Assembly: GCA_036274595.1 (NCBI GenBank)
Contig: DASUFL010000056.1
Span: 1 to 64,000, forward strand
DNA: 64,000 nt
Reading direction: 5' to 3'
Source: WS-9 sp036274595
Lineage (GTDB): Bacteria > Eisenbacteria > RBG-16-71-46 > SZUA-252
In this document: positions 52,050 through 62,135 of the stretch, piece by piece
Numbering within the stretch: position 1 is the stretch's first letter
How the letters are laid out: the number at the start of each line of letters is the position of its first letter
Notes under the pieces: generated by a model
Databases searched by the model: none
Seen by the model: only the letters and a program-made list of their open reading frames with translations
What the model was told of the DNA's origin: nothing
Made by a program: the position numbers and the translations under genes

Positions 52050-53156
52050 CTAGCCCGAGGTTCCGTCCTCGGCCAGCGATTCCATGAGGAGCTGGTGGAA
52101 GTGGTGGACCCCCTGCTCCCGCTTGGGGGAATAGCGGCCCCGGTCGTAGAGCCTGGACCGAACGCCCTTCTGGACGCTCTCCACCACGGATTCGTCCTCG
52201 CGCTCCACGCGATCGAGCGCGGCCCCCGCGCCGCGGTCGAGCTTGGACGGATCCCACACGAAGGGGAGGAAGTGGACCTTGGTGCGGTCGACCGCGAGCG
52301 GGCGGACCACGTTGATCGAGATCCCCCACGGATAGAAGTTGAACATCGTGTTCGGGAAGAGCCACCAGTAGTAGGCGCCGATCCGCTGACCATCGTCGGG
52401 ATGACCCGCGGGGAGCTCGAACGCGTCCTCGCCGTCCGCGGCCACGCCGACCTGAAGGTTGGAGAGCGGGAAGACCTCGGTGCGGTAGCTCCCGTAGTCG
52501 AGCGCCCCCGCGAGTCCCGCGTGGACGAAGGGAATGTGGAAGCCTTCGAGGTAGTTGTCACAATAGAGCGCCCAGTTCGCGCGGACCACGTACTCGCGCG
52601 CGCGCGTGGCGTCGAACGACGATTCGCGAATGGGAAGGAAGCCGCACCGCTCGCGCATCGGCTGGATGAGCTTGTCGAGCGTTGTGGCCGGGTCGAGGGA
52701 GGCGAAGATGAATCGCTCCCATTCCGCGTACGGAACCTTGGGAAGGTTGTCCGCGGCGGATGGAAATCCCTCGGCGCCGTCGAACTCCGGCATCGACTGG
52801 AATGTCCCGTCGAGCGTGAACCGGCGCCCGTGGTACCGGCACCGAAGGACCTGGGCGACCGCGTCGCCTTCCGCGACCAGGTTGCCCCGGTGCGTGCAGA
52901 CGTTGGAGAGGCAGTGGAGCTGGTCCTTGGAATCCCGGGTCAGGAGGAGCGGCTCGTCGAGGAACCCCTCGAGGAGCGTGACCGGATGGACCGCCCCCGG
53001 CACGCGCACCCGCTCGAGGTCGGCCACGAACTGCCAGGAGCGCGCGAAGACACGCTCCCGGATCCGGTCGAACACGGCCGGGTCCGCGTAGAAGCGGGAG
53101 GGCAGGGTGTGGGCCCTGCGGATGTCGGATTCTGCTTGGGTGGACGCGGGGTTCAG
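52050..53156 (-). CDS. Rieske-type aromatic ring-hydroxylating oxygenase, alpha subunit
   Basis: A 368-residue oxygenase. The Rieske cluster is held by CTHRGNL (Cys, His; near residue 85) and CRYHGRRF (Cys, His; near 107). The catalytic domain has NWALYCDNYLEGFHIPFVHAG near 195-212, with the two iron His residues, and a distal acid in the C-terminal half. Best start on ribosome site is CTG 53156 (GAGGAGAG four bases upstream), which gives NPASTQAESDIRRA at the front; the ATG at 53240 adds 28 odd residues. The length and the FHIPFVH motif resemble choline/carnitine monooxygenase-like proteins. No reductase gene is nearby. Confidence 0.88.
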   Translation of the reverse strand: MNPASTQAESDIRRAHTLPSRFYADPAVFDRIRERVFARSWQFVADLERVRVPGAVHPVTLLEGFLDEPLLLTRDSKDQLHCLSNVCTHRGNLVAEGDAVAQVLRCRYHGRRFTLDGTFQSMPEFDGAEGFPSAADNLPKVPYAEWERFIFASLDPATTLDKLIQPMRERCGFLPIRESSFDATRAREYVVRANWALYCDNYLEGFHIPFVHAGLAGALDYGSYRTEVFPLSNLQVGVAADGEDAFELPAGHPDDGQRIGAYYWWLFPNTMFNFYPWGISINVVRPLAVDRTKVHFLPFVWDPSKLDRGAGAALDRVEREDESVVESVQKGVRSRLYDRGRYSPKREQGVHHFHQLLMESLAEDGTSG

Positions 53157-53391
53157 GGCTCTCTCCTCAGAGCGTTTCGGCGCGCTCCAGCCGGAAAACG
53201 AGTGCCATACTATAGATAAGTTTGCGGCCACCCGCAGCACCCGCGATTGTCGCTCCGTGCACCTCCCTAAGTACCTTCCGCTGGTCCACTTTCGTCCCCG
53301 GTCATGGTCGCACGCCCTTCTGCCGATACCTTGTATACTCGATAGCAGTTAGCGCCGTTTTCCAGGGACCGGAACAAGGGGTGATTCGAGC

Positions 53392-55668
53392 ATGGTTCTC
53401 CTCTATGTCCTGATCGCCATCGCGATCGTCTTCGCCGTGCCGCCCATCCGCCGCGCTCTCGTCACTCGCTGGGTCATGCCCATCCTGGCCGGGGCTCTCC
53501 CGAAGATGGGCGAAACAGAGCGCATCGCGCTCGAGGCGGGGACGGTCTGGTGGGACGCCGAGCTCTTCTCGGGCCGACCGCGCTGGAAGAAGCTCCTCGA
53601 GTTCAAGCCGAAGCCGCTCAGTCCCAAGGAGCGGGCGTTCCTCGACGGGCCGGTCGAGGAGCTGTGCCGCATGGTCCACGACTGGGACGTCCTCCAGAAG
53701 GGGGACCTCTCACCCGAGACCTGGGCCCACCTCAAGAAGCATCGCTTCTTCGGCATGATCATCCCCGAGTCGTATGGCGGCCTCGGCTTCTCCGCGCTCG
53801 CGCACTCGGCGGTGATCACGAAGATCTCCAGCCGCAGCGTGACCGCCGCGGTCACGGCGATGGTGCCGAACTCGCTCGGGCCGGCCGAGCTCCTCCTCCA
53901 TTACGGGACGGAAGCGCAGAAGAACCACTATCTGCCACGCCTCGCGACGGCGGAGGAGATCCCGTGCTTCGCGCTCACCGAGCCGGGCGCGGGGAGCGAC
54001 GCGACGGCGCAGCGGAGCGAGGGGGTCGTCTGCAAGGGGACGTTCGAGGGGCGCGAAGTCCTCGGCATGCGTCTCAACTGGAACAAGCGCTACATCACGC
54101 TGGCTCCGGCGGCCACGGTGCTCGGCCTCGCCTTCCGCCTTCGCGATCCCGACAAGCTGCTCGGCGGCAAGGAAGATCTCGGGATCACGTGCGCGCTCCT
54201 GCCGGCCCGTCTTCCGGGCGTGATGATCGGTGAGCGGCACGATCCGCTCGGCGTGCCGTTCCTGAACGGCCCCACGTTCGGCACCGACGTCTTCGCCCCG
54301 CTCGACTTCATCATCGGCGGCCCCGCGAATGCGGGGAAGGGCTGGCGGATGCTCATGGACTGCCTCGCGGCGGGGCGAGGCATCTCGCTGCCGTCCCTCT
54401 CGGTGGGTGCCTCGGAGCTCGCGGCGCGCACGACCAGCGCGTACGCGAACGTGCGCGAGCAGTTTGGCCTTCCGATCGGGCGCTTCGAGGGGATCGAGGA
54501 GCCGCTCGCGCGCATCGCGGGCTTGACGTACATGCTGGACGCCGCGCGCAAGCTCACCGCCGGCGCCATCGACGCGGGCGAGAAGCCGGCCGTGATCTCC
54601 GCGATCGTGAAGCGCTACGCCACCGAGGGCATGCGCGCGGTCGTGAACGACGCGATGGACATCCAGGCGGGCGCGGCGATCAGCCGCGGGCCGCGCAACA
54701 TCCTCTCGTCAGCGTATGCGTCGGTGCCGGTCGGGATCACGGTCGAGGGGGCGAACATCCTCACGCGGTCGCTCATCGTGTACGGCCAGGGTGCGATCCG
54801 CTGCCATCCGTACGTGCAGTCGGAGATGCGCGCCGTGGCGGAGAAGGATCTCGTCGCGTTCGATCGCGCGTTCTTCGGACACGTGGGGCACACGATCGGG
54901 ACGGGATTCCGAGCCTTCGGGATGGCGATCTTCGGCGGCGGCACGGGCGGCTCCGGTGTGAGCGGCCCCGCGGGGCCGATGTTCGGAAAGCTCTCGCGCT
55001 ACGCCGCGGCCTTCGCGCTGGTCTCGGACGCGGCCATGGTCACGCTGGGCGGCACGTTGAAGCGGCGCGAGCGGCTGAGCGGCCGGCTGGCCGATGCGCT
55101 CGCGTGGATGTACATCGCATCGGCGATGCTGAAGCGCTTCGTCGACGACGGCCAGCCAAAGCGCGACCTGCCGTACGCGCGCTGGGCGGCCGCGCATGCG
55201 TTCCATCAGATCGAGGTCGCGCTCACGGGCGTGCTCGAAAATCTCCCGAGCCGACCCGCCGCGTGGCTCCTCCGCCTTGTCGCGTTCCCGCTCGGAGCGC
55301 ACGTGCGTCCCGTGCCCGATCGCGAAGTCGCGGCCGTCGCGCACAGCGTGCTGAGCGATGCCGAAGCGCGCGAGCACCTCACCGCCGACATCTTCGTTCC
55401 GCCGCCGGGCGAGCCGGGGCTGGGGGCGCTCGAGGCCGCCTACCGCCTGGCGATGGCCGCCGCGCCCGCCGAGAAGAAGCTCAAGGATGCGATCCGCGCG
55501 CGGAAGCTCAAGCCGCTCGACGGCTGCGCGCTCTTCGACGCCGGAGTCGAGGCGGGGCTGATCTCGGACGCCGAGCGCCGGCAGCTCTGCGAGGCGCTCA
55601 AGGCCCGCGAGGACGTGGTCCAGGTGGACGCCTTCGGGGCGAAGGAGTACGCCGAGCAGAGGCGGTAA
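53392..55668 (+). CDS. fadE: Acyl-CoA dehydrogenase FadE-like
   Basis: A 758-residue flavoenzyme that catalyses the first oxidation of fatty acyl-CoA in beta-oxidation. A hydrophobic segment at residues 1-20 suggests membrane anchoring, as in E. coli FadE. The catalytic core has FFGMIIPESYGGLGFSALAH, CFALTEPGAGSDATAQ, VLGMRLNWNKRYITLAPAA and LAAGRGISLPSL, and the C-terminal DUF1974-type region with KLKDAIRARKLKPLDGCALF near the end. Length is close to the 814 residues of FadE. AAGGGG stands upstream of ATG 53392. A GTATAC site at 53333-53338 lies in the promoter region but has no clear partner. Confidence 0.92.
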   Translation: MVLLYVLIAIAIVFAVPPIRRALVTRWVMPILAGALPKMGETERIALEAGTVWWDAELFSGRPRWKKLLEFKPKPLSPKERAFLDGPVEELCRMVHDWDVLQKGDLSPETWAHLKKHRFFGMIIPESYGGLGFSALAHSAVITKISSRSVTAAVTAMVPNSLGPAELLLHYGTEAQKNHYLPRLATAEEIPCFALTEPGAGSDATAQRSEGVVCKGTFEGREVLGMRLNWNKRYITLAPAATVLGLAFRLRDPDKLLGGKEDLGITCALLPARLPGVMIGERHDPLGVPFLNGPTFGTDVFAPLDFIIGGPANAGKGWRMLMDCLAAGRGISLPSLSVGASELAARTTSAYANVREQFGLPIGRFEGIEEPLARIAGLTYMLDAARKLTAGAIDAGEKPAVISAIVKRYATEGMRAVVNDAMDIQAGAAISRGPRNILSSAYASVPVGITVEGANILTRSLIVYGQGAIRCHPYVQSEMRAVAEKDLVAFDRAFFGHVGHTIGTGFRAFGMAIFGGGTGGSGVSGPAGPMFGKLSRYAAAFALVSDAAMVTLGGTLKRRERLSGRLADALAWMYIASAMLKRFVDDGQPKRDLPYARWAAAHAFHQIEVALTGVLENLPSRPAAWLLRLVAFPLGAHVRPVPDREVAAVAHSVLSDAEAREHLTADIFVPPPGEPGLGALEAAYRLAMAAAPAEKKLKDAIRARKLKPLDGCALFDAGVEAGLISDAERRQLCEALKAREDVVQVDAFGAKEYAEQRR

Positions 55669-55710
55669 GCGCCCACGGCGCTGACACGGACACCGGCCGG
55701 GGCCCGACGT

Positions 55711-58332
55711 CTACCGAAGCAGCTGCTCCCGCGCCATCGCCAGTCCCAGCACCGCCCCCTCGTTTCCCACCGCCTTCGCCCGCGCCGCGGCGTCCGCCAA
55801 GATCCCAGCCGCCTTCCCTCGATCCGACGTGATCGACGCCGCGAGATCCGCCGCCACGTCCGGCGACCAGGCCATCTCGCCTTCCGACGTCGCGCCCGCC
55901 AGGAGATCGAACGGCGCCTTGTGCTCCAGCCAGCCGTTGTCGTCCGTGTTCACCGGACCGCCGTCGGCCTCTCGCGCCACGCGCTCCAACCGTCCTCGGT
56001 AGTAGCGCATGAGGTCGGGCAGCGACGACACGCCGACGCGCGCGAGATTCCCGGCCACCTTCTCGTCCTGGAACCACGCTCCAAGCCGATCCAGGTCGAG
56101 TCCGATCTCGCGGTCGGGCGAGGCGAGGATCACGAGATCGGCGGATCCATCCACGAAGAAGAGCTGCCCCTTGGGAAAGCGCGTCGCGAGCGTGCGGAAG
56201 ATCGTGCGGAGCGTGGCCGGGGACGTCTGATAGCACTGCACCCACTGGCAGAAGATGCCGCCCGGCTTCAGCTTCGACGCCGCGGTTTCGTAGAAGTCGC
56301 GCGTGAAGAGGTCGGCCATGCCGGCGATCCAGAGGTTCGACGGCTCGGAGATGATGACGTCGTACTTGTTGCGTGTGGACCTGAGATACGTGCCCGCGTC
56401 CTCGATCAGCAGTCGATGCCTCGGATCCGCGAGCGGCTTTCCCGCGTCCGCGTCGAAGTAGGGCGCGGCTTCCGCCACGGCGCCTTCCAGCTCGATCGTG
56501 ATCACATCGCGTACGGGGTGCGTGAGCACGGCGCCGGTCGTGACGCCGCTTCCGTAGCCCACGATGCAGACCGACTGCGCCTGATTCGCGAGCAGCACCG
56601 GGAGCTGCCCGACCAACACCTGCTGCGCCATGTCCTCGCCGACCCCGGTCGTCGCGTCGGTCTTTCCGTTGATGAGGAGCGCGCGGCGCTTTCCGGTCTC
56701 GATCACCGTCACGGCCGCGACGCGTCCCTCCTTGTAGAAGAGGAGTCGCTCCAGCTCCTTCGATGCGCCCACCCGGTCGATCATCCGGTGCGTCACGCCC
56801 TCCTCGCCGAACAGCCAGTACGATCGTAGGAGCCGCACCAGGCCGAGACTCATCCGCTCCGCGTTCCAGGACGGCATCCCGACCCACGCGTACGCACCCG
56901 CCGCGATCACGACCAGCAACGCGGCCGCGCGGCGGGGCAGCGCGCGCCCTTCGCCCGTGAGCAGGGCCAGGACGCCGAGCGCGGCGTTGAGAGCCGCCGC
57001 CGCGAGGATCGAATGGAGCGTGCCGAGCCACGGGATGAGGATGAAGGCGGTGAGGATCGATCCCGCGATCGAGCCGATGGTGTTGAAGGCGTAGACCGCG
57101 CCCACCGAGGCGCCCGCTTCGCTCCGCGCCGTGCGGCGTATCGCGACGGCCGTCGGGAAGAGCGCTCCGAGGAGAAAGCAGGCGGGGAAGATGATCCACG
57201 CCGTGATGCCCGCCTCCCCCCAGAGGAGCGAAGACGTGCTTCCGTTCGCGCGCACCATGACCGTCGTCTGCCAGTGGGGGAGATGCTCGAATTGGTGCGC
57301 CGCGATCCCGACCGCGGCGGCGAGCAGCGCCTGCAAGAGTCCGAAGAGCGTGACCGGCGCGCGCCACAGCTTCAAGACACGCGACGCGGTCGCGGCGCCG
57401 AGCGCGATGCCCGCGAGATAGATCGCGAGGATGGCCGAGAACGCGTAGATCATGCCGCCGAAGGGCACGGCGAGGATGCGCGTCCAGGAGACCTCGTAGA
57501 GGATCGCGGTGAACCCGGAGAGCGCAAACAGGGGAAGAATCCAGCGGTGCCACGGGCGGGCCGCCGCGCCGTCGTCCTGGACCACCGCGGCCGCCTCCGC
57601 CCCATCCATCGTGACGGCAGGCGGAGCCGCCGGACGCCCGAGGAGGATCGTCGCGAACACGATGAGATCGATCGCGGCGGCGACCGCGGCCGTCTTCCAG
57701 AGACCGAGCGCCGGGATCGCGAGGAATCCGGCCGCAACGACACCGAGCACGGCGCCCGCGGTATTCACCGCGTAGAGGCGCGCCACCGCGGCTCCGGATC
57801 CCTCGCGATCCCGGCGCGAGAAGTCGGATACGAGGAGCGGCAGGGTCGCTCCCATCGCGGTGGTCGGGACGAGGAGCGCGGCGAAGAGGACCAGGAATCG
57901 CAGAAGCAGGAAGACGGCGCCGTGGCCGAGGAAGAGGCCGTTCAGCCACGCGAACAGCGGCTTCGCGAGCGCGAATCCCAGCGGACTCATCAGGCCGAGC
58001 ACCGCCACCACGAGCTCGAGCCGCGCGTACAGCAGCAGAGGCTCCCGCGTTCGCGCGGCCCATCGTCCGCCGATCGCCGCTCCGATGCCGAGCCCTCCCA
58101 GGAACGCCGCGACCACGGTCGAGACTCCGTAGATCGAGTTCCCGAGCAGGAGGGAAAGGTACTTGGACCAGACGATCTCGAGGATCAGTCCGGCCGCTCC
58201 GGAGGCGAAGAAACAGCCGTAGAGGAGCAGCCGTCGCGATCCCGGGCGCGCTGCCAAGTCCCGATGCTGTCTAGCGCTATGCGCTGTCGTCGTTCGCCGC
58301 GAGGGGGTTCGGTTTCTCTTGGATTGGGTCAT
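55711..58332 (-). CDS. MFS-type membrane region fused to spermidine synthase-like domain
   Basis: An 873-residue fusion, ATG 58332 chosen because residues upstream are unconserved. The first 560 residues hold about 12 helices in two halves, with ASGAAGLILEIVWSKYL and ALSGFTAILYEVSWTRIL, the repeated motif of fused-MFS/spermidine synthases. The C-terminal part has VCIVGYGSGVTTGAVLT (SAM motif I), VITIELEGAVAEAAPYF and DVIISEPSNLWIAGMADLFT. The catalytic Asp of true spermidine synthases falls in a DVIISEPS rather than D-x-x-x-D-S-S-DP context, so the substrate is probably not putrescine. Function is unknown. Confidence 0.85.
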   Translation of the reverse strand: MTQSKRNRTPSRRTTTAHSARQHRDLAARPGSRRLLLYGCFFASGAAGLILEIVWSKYLSLLLGNSIYGVSTVVAAFLGGLGIGAAIGGRWAARTREPLLLYARLELVVAVLGLMSPLGFALAKPLFAWLNGLFLGHGAVFLLLRFLVLFAALLVPTTAMGATLPLLVSDFSRRDREGSGAAVARLYAVNTAGAVLGVVAAGFLAIPALGLWKTAAVAAAIDLIVFATILLGRPAAPPAVTMDGAEAAAVVQDDGAAARPWHRWILPLFALSGFTAILYEVSWTRILAVPFGGMIYAFSAILAIYLAGIALGAATASRVLKLWRAPVTLFGLLQALLAAAVGIAAHQFEHLPHWQTTVMVRANGSTSSLLWGEAGITAWIIFPACFLLGALFPTAVAIRRTARSEAGASVGAVYAFNTIGSIAGSILTAFILIPWLGTLHSILAAAALNAALGVLALLTGEGRALPRRAAALLVVIAAGAYAWVGMPSWNAERMSLGLVRLLRSYWLFGEEGVTHRMIDRVGASKELERLLFYKEGRVAAVTVIETGKRRALLINGKTDATTGVGEDMAQQVLVGQLPVLLANQAQSVCIVGYGSGVTTGAVLTHPVRDVITIELEGAVAEAAPYFDADAGKPLADPRHRLLIEDAGTYLRSTRNKYDVIISEPSNLWIAGMADLFTRDFYETAASKLKPGGIFCQWVQCYQTSPATLRTIFRTLATRFPKGQLFFVDGSADLVILASPDREIGLDLDRLGAWFQDEKVAGNLARVGVSSLPDLMRYYRGRLERVAREADGGPVNTDDNGWLEHKAPFDLLAGATSEGEMAWSPDVAADLAASITSDRGKAAGILADAAARAKAVGNEGAVLGLAMAREQLLR

Positions 58333-58421
58333 GGAATGTGGTATAGTACCTCTTTCCACGCGCGGGTCCTGAGCCCACGCACCGAATCGTAGAAAGCATT
58401 CCCCAGTTTTCTCGAGACACA

Positions 58422-61304
58422 GTGCGGAGACCCGCTCCCTTAGCCAGACACCAAGCTCTCGTGTCCGCAGGCTTTCCTCTCCGTCTCGCGGCCACGGGCT
58501 TTCTGACCCTCCTCTGGATCGCTTTCGAGGCGGCTCGCGCATTCTCTGCGCCGTCAGCCACGAATCCCATCGATCAGTGGCCGCGCCGCGTCTACCGCAC
58601 CGAGGTTCCCGCTCCGCTCAAGAGCGAGCCGTCCTCCCCGATGGTGTACCGGCGTCTCCTCCTCACTCCGCCGCCGCTGGAAGAGGTGTACGTCTTCAAC
58701 GACAGCCTGGACGGGCATCCGCTCGACGACGAGGGGGGCTGGAGCCACTACGACAACTCCGCCGGACCGACCGCCTGGCACATCGACACCTTCATGGCGT
58801 GCAACAACCACGCGTGGTGGTGCGGGGTGATCGATTCGAGCTGGACGAACGACACGAACCGCGCGGGCTACGACAACAGCTGGACCCAATATCTCCAGCA
58901 CGACGCACCGACGGCGAGCGTGCCCGCCGGCTCCGTCATCGAGCTGACCGCGAAGTACAAGATGAACGTCGAGCAGGGCTATGACTACGGCGAGGTGGAA
59001 TACAACGACCTGGACGACCTGTGGCTCCCGCTCCTGCACCTGACGGGCAAGATCCCGGCCAGCGGCGTGGGCTGTGATTCGTTCACCGTGGAGCTGCCGG
59101 AGTCGAGCTGGGTGAAGTGGCAGAACCATCCGACCGGCGCCAAGCCCATGCCCTTCCGCTTCGTCTTCCACTCCGACATCGAGTACTCGTCCGCCGACGG
59201 CCTCTACAACGGGGACGGCTGGATCATCGACGAGGTCCGGGTCACGAAGGACGGCAACCAGATCCTGTTCTACGACAACATGGAGAACGGGATGGGGACC
59301 TGGACCCGGACGACCCTCCCCGCGGTGGGGGACTACTATGCGCTGGAGAACAACGTCGTCACCGAAGACCAATGCACCGACAACCGGACGAACATCTGGG
59401 TGGACTGGGACCAGGTCACCCGAAGTCTCGTGCCCCGGATCGACAACCGCCTGCTGACGCCACCCGTAGACATCGACCGATCGGGCGAAGTGCTGATCGC
59501 GTTCGACGTGTACCGAAATCTCCCGCTCAATGCGTGCTTCTACTATTCCGCGAACTATCGGACACGGATGATCGGGGGCAACTGGAGCGCATGGATGGAT
59601 CCGACGAATCTTCTCTACTACGGCTCCAGCAAGGACTGGATCCGTCAGAAGATCGAGCTTCCGTTGGCGGCGGGCAAGGACTCGGTCCAGTGCATGTTCA
59701 TCGTGAAGGACTACGGGCAGATCTACTGCGGCGGATCGACCGGGTATTCGAACCTGTACCCGCTCTTCGACAATGTCGCCATTGGCGTGCGCGCGACCAC
59801 GCCTCCCATCTTCATCCCGCGCGATCTGGATCTCTTCCAGGACACGTTCAAGACCACGGCGTTCTTCGGCAACGACAACTTCAACACCCCGCTCGGCGAC
59901 AGCGCGGTCGTGCAGGTGAGCACGTCGCGCGGCTACAAGAGCGGGTTCATGTTCTACCGGTTCGGAACGTCCGGATCGTGGCTCTCCACGCCCCTCCTCA
60001 TGAGCAGCACGGCGGAGCCCACGTACCGGTATGCCGACCCACCGCCGGGGAACTATCCCGCCGGCACCGTGCTCCAGTACTACTTCGCGGTCACGGACAG
60101 CGTGGATTCCACCGCGTACCTTCCGGCGAAGGCGCCGCAGACGGCGACGTACCTCTCCGCCTCGATCCTGCCGGTGAAGTCCGCCGTCAATCCGGTCCTG
60201 GGGTGTACGGACAGCCTCGCGACCGTCCTCTTCGTGAACAACAACTCGGGGCGGGAAGCCGAGGCGACCATCGCGAAGGTGCTCACGGCTCAGGGATACA
60301 AGTACGACACGTGGGACGTGAACGGACCCACCTCGGGGGCGGGGAACACGCCGGGAGGCACGGCCCCAGGCGATCCCTTCAATATCTGGCCCGGGGCCAC
60401 GGTCAACGACCTCCTCCGCTATTCGGCCATCATCTGGCACGCGGGAAGTCTGAGCCAGTTCACGATTTCGCAGACGGATCAGCAGCTGCTCCAGTCCTGG
60501 GTCCAGCAGCCCGGGAAGAATCGTAATCTCTTCCTGGCCGGTGACAACGTGGCGCAGGAGCTGATCACGCTCGGCGCGGAGTACAATGCCTTCCTCAGCT
60601 TCACGATGGGCACACGGCTCCTTCGCGGCCTATGGGAGAACACCCCGCAGGACACGCTCCACCCGGTCTTGACCGGCTTGGCGGGCTCACCGTCCGCGGG
60701 ACGAATCATGCACTTGAACCTGGGCTGCCCGCAGATCGATGACCCGGATCTCATGGCCGTCGCCACGACGGCACCGAGCCGTGGGAAGACCGGGCTCTGG
60801 CTCAAGTATCCGAACACGTTCGCGGCGGGAACGCGCTTCGCCACGAAGTACGTGTCCTTCGGGTCGGACAGCTCGCGGAACCTCTACTTTGCCTTCAACT
60901 ACAACAACATCGAAGAATCGGGCGAGCGCCTGCGTTCCATCAAGGACATCATGCTCACCTACTTCCAGATCCCGGCCTGCTACTTCGCGACCGCGGTCGA
61001 GGAGGACCAATCTCCCGCGCCGACCGGAGTCGACGTTCTCTATCAGAACGCTCCGAATCCGTTCAATCCTGAGACCGTCATCCGCTATTCCGTGGGGCAA
61101 TCCGGGCCCGTCACGCTGCGAATCTTCAACGTGCAGGGCGCGCTCGTCCGGACGCTCGTCAACAAGCAGCACGCGGCGGGGAGCTATCGCGTGAGGTGGG
61201 ACGGCACGAACGACTACGGCGAGCATCTCGGGAGCGGCGTCTACTTCTACAGGCTCGAGACGAGGACCGGAGCGGACTCCAAGAAGCTCATCATGCTGAA
61301 GTAG
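58422..61304 (+). CDS. Large secreted protein with C-terminal FlgD-Ig / T9SS-like sorting domain
   Basis: A 960-residue exported protein starting at GTG 58422; a start at GTG 58461 is possible. The signal peptide runs to about residue 43. The middle has repeated blocks that resemble concanavalin-like or jelly-roll modules, with NDSLDGHPLDDEGGWSHYDN and ILFYDNMENGMGTWTRT; these mark the immunoglobulin-sized repeats I can see. A later LFVNNNSGREAEATIAKVL block recalls a Rossmann-type domain. The last 85 residues have YQNAPNPFNPETVIRYSV and GSGVYFYRLETRTGADSKK, a sorting module for the cell surface. No catalytic residues are apparent. No partner genes are coupled to it. Confidence 0.85.
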   Translation: MRRPAPLARHQALVSAGFPLRLAATGFLTLLWIAFEAARAFSAPSATNPIDQWPRRVYRTEVPAPLKSEPSSPMVYRRLLLTPPPLEEVYVFNDSLDGHPLDDEGGWSHYDNSAGPTAWHIDTFMACNNHAWWCGVIDSSWTNDTNRAGYDNSWTQYLQHDAPTASVPAGSVIELTAKYKMNVEQGYDYGEVEYNDLDDLWLPLLHLTGKIPASGVGCDSFTVELPESSWVKWQNHPTGAKPMPFRFVFHSDIEYSSADGLYNGDGWIIDEVRVTKDGNQILFYDNMENGMGTWTRTTLPAVGDYYALENNVVTEDQCTDNRTNIWVDWDQVTRSLVPRIDNRLLTPPVDIDRSGEVLIAFDVYRNLPLNACFYYSANYRTRMIGGNWSAWMDPTNLLYYGSSKDWIRQKIELPLAAGKDSVQCMFIVKDYGQIYCGGSTGYSNLYPLFDNVAIGVRATTPPIFIPRDLDLFQDTFKTTAFFGNDNFNTPLGDSAVVQVSTSRGYKSGFMFYRFGTSGSWLSTPLLMSSTAEPTYRYADPPPGNYPAGTVLQYYFAVTDSVDSTAYLPAKAPQTATYLSASILPVKSAVNPVLGCTDSLATVLFVNNNSGREAEATIAKVLTAQGYKYDTWDVNGPTSGAGNTPGGTAPGDPFNIWPGATVNDLLRYSAIIWHAGSLSQFTISQTDQQLLQSWVQQPGKNRNLFLAGDNVAQELITLGAEYNAFLSFTMGTRLLRGLWENTPQDTLHPVLTGLAGSPSAGRIMHLNLGCPQIDDPDLMAVATTAPSRGKTGLWLKYPNTFAAGTRFATKYVSFGSDSSRNLYFAFNYNNIEESGERLRSIKDIMLTYFQIPACYFATAVEEDQSPAPTGVDVLYQNAPNPFNPETVIRYSVGQSGPVTLRIFNVQGALVRTLVNKQHAAGSYRVRWDGTNDYGEHLGSGVYFYRLETRTGADSKKLIMLK

Positions 61305-61325
61305 GGCCCCGCGCGCCCTGCGCGC

Positions 61326-61337
61326 TGTTTCGAAACA
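61326..61337. repeat. 12-bp perfect palindrome TGTTTCGAAACA
   Basis: It lies 22 bases after the stop of the FlgD-Ig gene and directly follows GCGCGC-CCT-GCGCGC (61311-61325), a six-bp GC hairpin that may serve as a weak terminator. The TTCGAA core also occurs in the palindrome at 6206. Confidence 0.4.
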
Positions 61338-61549
61338 CTCCCTCCGCCGACCCCCGAAAGAACAAATCACAATCCCGGAAGGACCGGAAACTACATCCCC
61401 GGGACCCCGGTCCGGCCTCTCTGGGCTACCTTTTAACTCGTTTCATCCCAACGCCTAACACCCCCAAATCGACCTCCATCGGCTCCATGGCACGTCCCTT
61501 GATGTAGTCCCTGGTGAATCCCGGAACCATCCGGAGGAAGGAGATCTCG

Positions 61550-62122
61550 ATGAACGGACAACTACGCATACGCAGCGGGCGCTTCGCGACCCTGCTTCTG
61601 GGACCGGCCCTCACGGCCGCGCTCCTCGCGGCACCGATGGGCCGCGCTCTGGCCGGCGAGATCATTCCGTCCGTCGGGCTCACACGCTCCGTCGACGGCG
61701 ATGAAGCGAAGTCACTGGTCGGGCTCGCCCTTCGCGGCTCGCTCATTCCGGGCGTGGTGAAGACGGAAGTCGGCGTCCAGTACCGCCAGGAGTCGCTCTA
61801 CAACGGCGATCTCAAGCTTCGGCAGTGGCCGGTGACGGCTTCTCTCTGGCTTGCTCCGGTCCCGGCTCTCTATGCGGGCGCCGGCGTCGGCTGGTACCAG
61901 ACCACGTTCGATTACGCAGACGACACGGGCATCAACAACACCACGCGTCAGGACTTTGGAGTGCACGTTGGTGGAGGTGTGCGCGTTCCCATCGTGCCAA
62001 ACGCGAATCTCGACCTGAACGGCCGCTACGTCTTCATGCAGGACCAGGAGTCGCATCTGATCCCCGAGAAATTCAATCCCGACTTCTGGAGCATGACCGC
62101 CGGCGTGGCGATCGGCTTCTGA
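61550..62122 (+). CDS. Small outer-membrane beta-barrel protein
   Basis: A 190-residue exported protein. ATG 61550 follows AAGGAG at 61538-61543. The signal peptide ends RALAG near residue 33. The mature part is short and alternates in strands, with EIIPSVGLTRSV, VGVQYRQESLYNG, PALYAGAGVGWYQTTF and WSMTAGVAIGF at the C-terminus, ending in Phe as OmpA/OmpX-like barrels do. The likely topology is eight strands. The next gene, 13 bases downstream, encodes a similar-sized barrel, so the two may be co-expressed. The 245 bases before it hold no gene. Confidence 0.8.
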   Translation: MNGQLRIRSGRFATLLLGPALTAALLAAPMGRALAGEIIPSVGLTRSVDGDEAKSLVGLALRGSLIPGVVKTEVGVQYRQESLYNGDLKLRQWPVTASLWLAPVPALYAGAGVGWYQTTFDYADDTGINNTTRQDFGVHVGGGVRVPIVPNANLDLNGRYVFMQDQESHLIPEKFNPDFWSMTAGVAIGF

Positions 62123-62135
62123 TGAGGGGGGACCC

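Noticed and set aside
53333..53338. GTATAC before fadE as a second GntR operator
   Set aside because: Only the six-base core is present, without dyad arms; the core alone is expected several times by chance in a window of this size.
55598..58063. An 821-codon minus-strand frame inside the spermidine synthase-like gene
   Set aside because: Arg/Gly-rich shadow; the frame with membrane repeats and SAM motif is the real gene.
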